Notes under the pieces: model-generated
Databases searched by the model: none
The model's input: only the letters and a program-made list of their open reading frames with translations
Told to the model about the DNA's origin: nothing
NCBI GenBank assembly: GCA_022013205.1
Contig: JAKLQT010000224.1
Location: forward strand, 1-13,262
Origin: Candidatus Omnitrophota bacterium
GTDB taxonomy: Bacteria > Omnitrophota > Gorgyraeia > B26-G9
DNA length: 13,262 nucleotides
Reading direction: 5' to 3'
In this document: positions 13,238-13,262 of the stretch, one piece after another
Layout of the letters: every line of letters starts with the position of its first letter
Numbering within the stretch: position 1 is the stretch's first letter
Translations under genes and position numbers: made by a program

Positions 13238-13262
13238 ATGTCAAGGTTCGATAGATACTATA
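13238..13262 (+). CDS. Start of a plus-strand gene, possibly a Y1/REP-associated transposase
   Basis: Only eight codons are present: M-S-R-F-D-R-Y-Y. AAGGGG lies about 12 nt before the ATG, a usable ribosome-binding site, and a promoter and strong hairpin are upstream. Many Y1-type REP-associated transposases begin with a similar basic/aromatic stretch (M..YRR.Y..G..YF.T), so that is the best guess. Eight residues cannot prove it; a short unrelated gene is possible. Confidence 0.35.

Noticed and set aside
1..13262. CRISPR arrays, tRNA and rRNA genes.
   Set aside because: No regularly spaced repeats with unique spacers of CRISPR type, no tRNA cloverleaf or T-loop motif, and no rRNA-like stretch were seen on either strand.

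Overview
This is an AT-rich window in which nearly every gene lies on the minus strand. Only a few codons of a plus-strand gene appear, at the right edge. A small beta-barrel protein with an export signal and a terminal aromatic residue points to a diderm bacterium. The mix of ordinary housekeeping genes with an integron-type integrase, a GxxExxY protein and many structured intergenic repeats resembles uncultured lineages such as Omnitrophota or relatives. That assignment is an impression only, because no rRNA or marker protein is available to settle it.

Layout from left to right. Positions 1-1525 hold the 5' part of a gene for a predicted exported adenylate-kinase-like protein with an extra C-terminal domain; its stop codon lies outside the window. 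A good promoter and a perfect inverted repeat precede it. RecJ exonuclease follows (2261-3946) and is flanked by two copies (A and B) of a roughly 250 bp foldable repeat. A two-gene unit at 4334-5682 encodes an outer-membrane barrel protein and an isoprenylcysteine-methyltransferase-like membrane enzyme. Its sigma70-like promoter (5938-5966) lies upstream of a separate, highly structured 193 bp element (D) that would form most of the mRNA leader. A third structured element (E) precedes a small two-helix membrane protein (6312-6617).

A GxxExxY protein of the PD-(D/E)XK nuclease superfamily (6938-7318) is closely bracketed by 27 bp inverted repeats, like a minimal cassette. It is followed by a HI0933/BaiN-like flavoprotein (7423-8664) and a YacP-like NYN-domain nuclease (8819-9328). 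The 658 bp gap at 9329-9986 holds short degenerate repeats, a hairpin and a third copy (C) of the foldable repeat. The right part is a compact unit, intI-yraN-rlmN (12796 down to 9987). The first gene is a bona fide integron integrase with an extra N-terminal core-binding-like domain, yet no attC-like cassette site is recognisable in the window. The right edge holds palindromes, a promoter and a 15 bp-stem hairpin leading into a plus-strand ORF that may be a small Y1-type (REP-associated) transposase.

The genes do not form a single pathway. The most interesting theme is the density of foldable repeats: three copies of one family with different paired sequences but the same fold, two other complex palindromes, several 7-9 bp periodic arrays and one edge hairpin. 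They sit close to enzymes known to act on folded single-stranded DNA.
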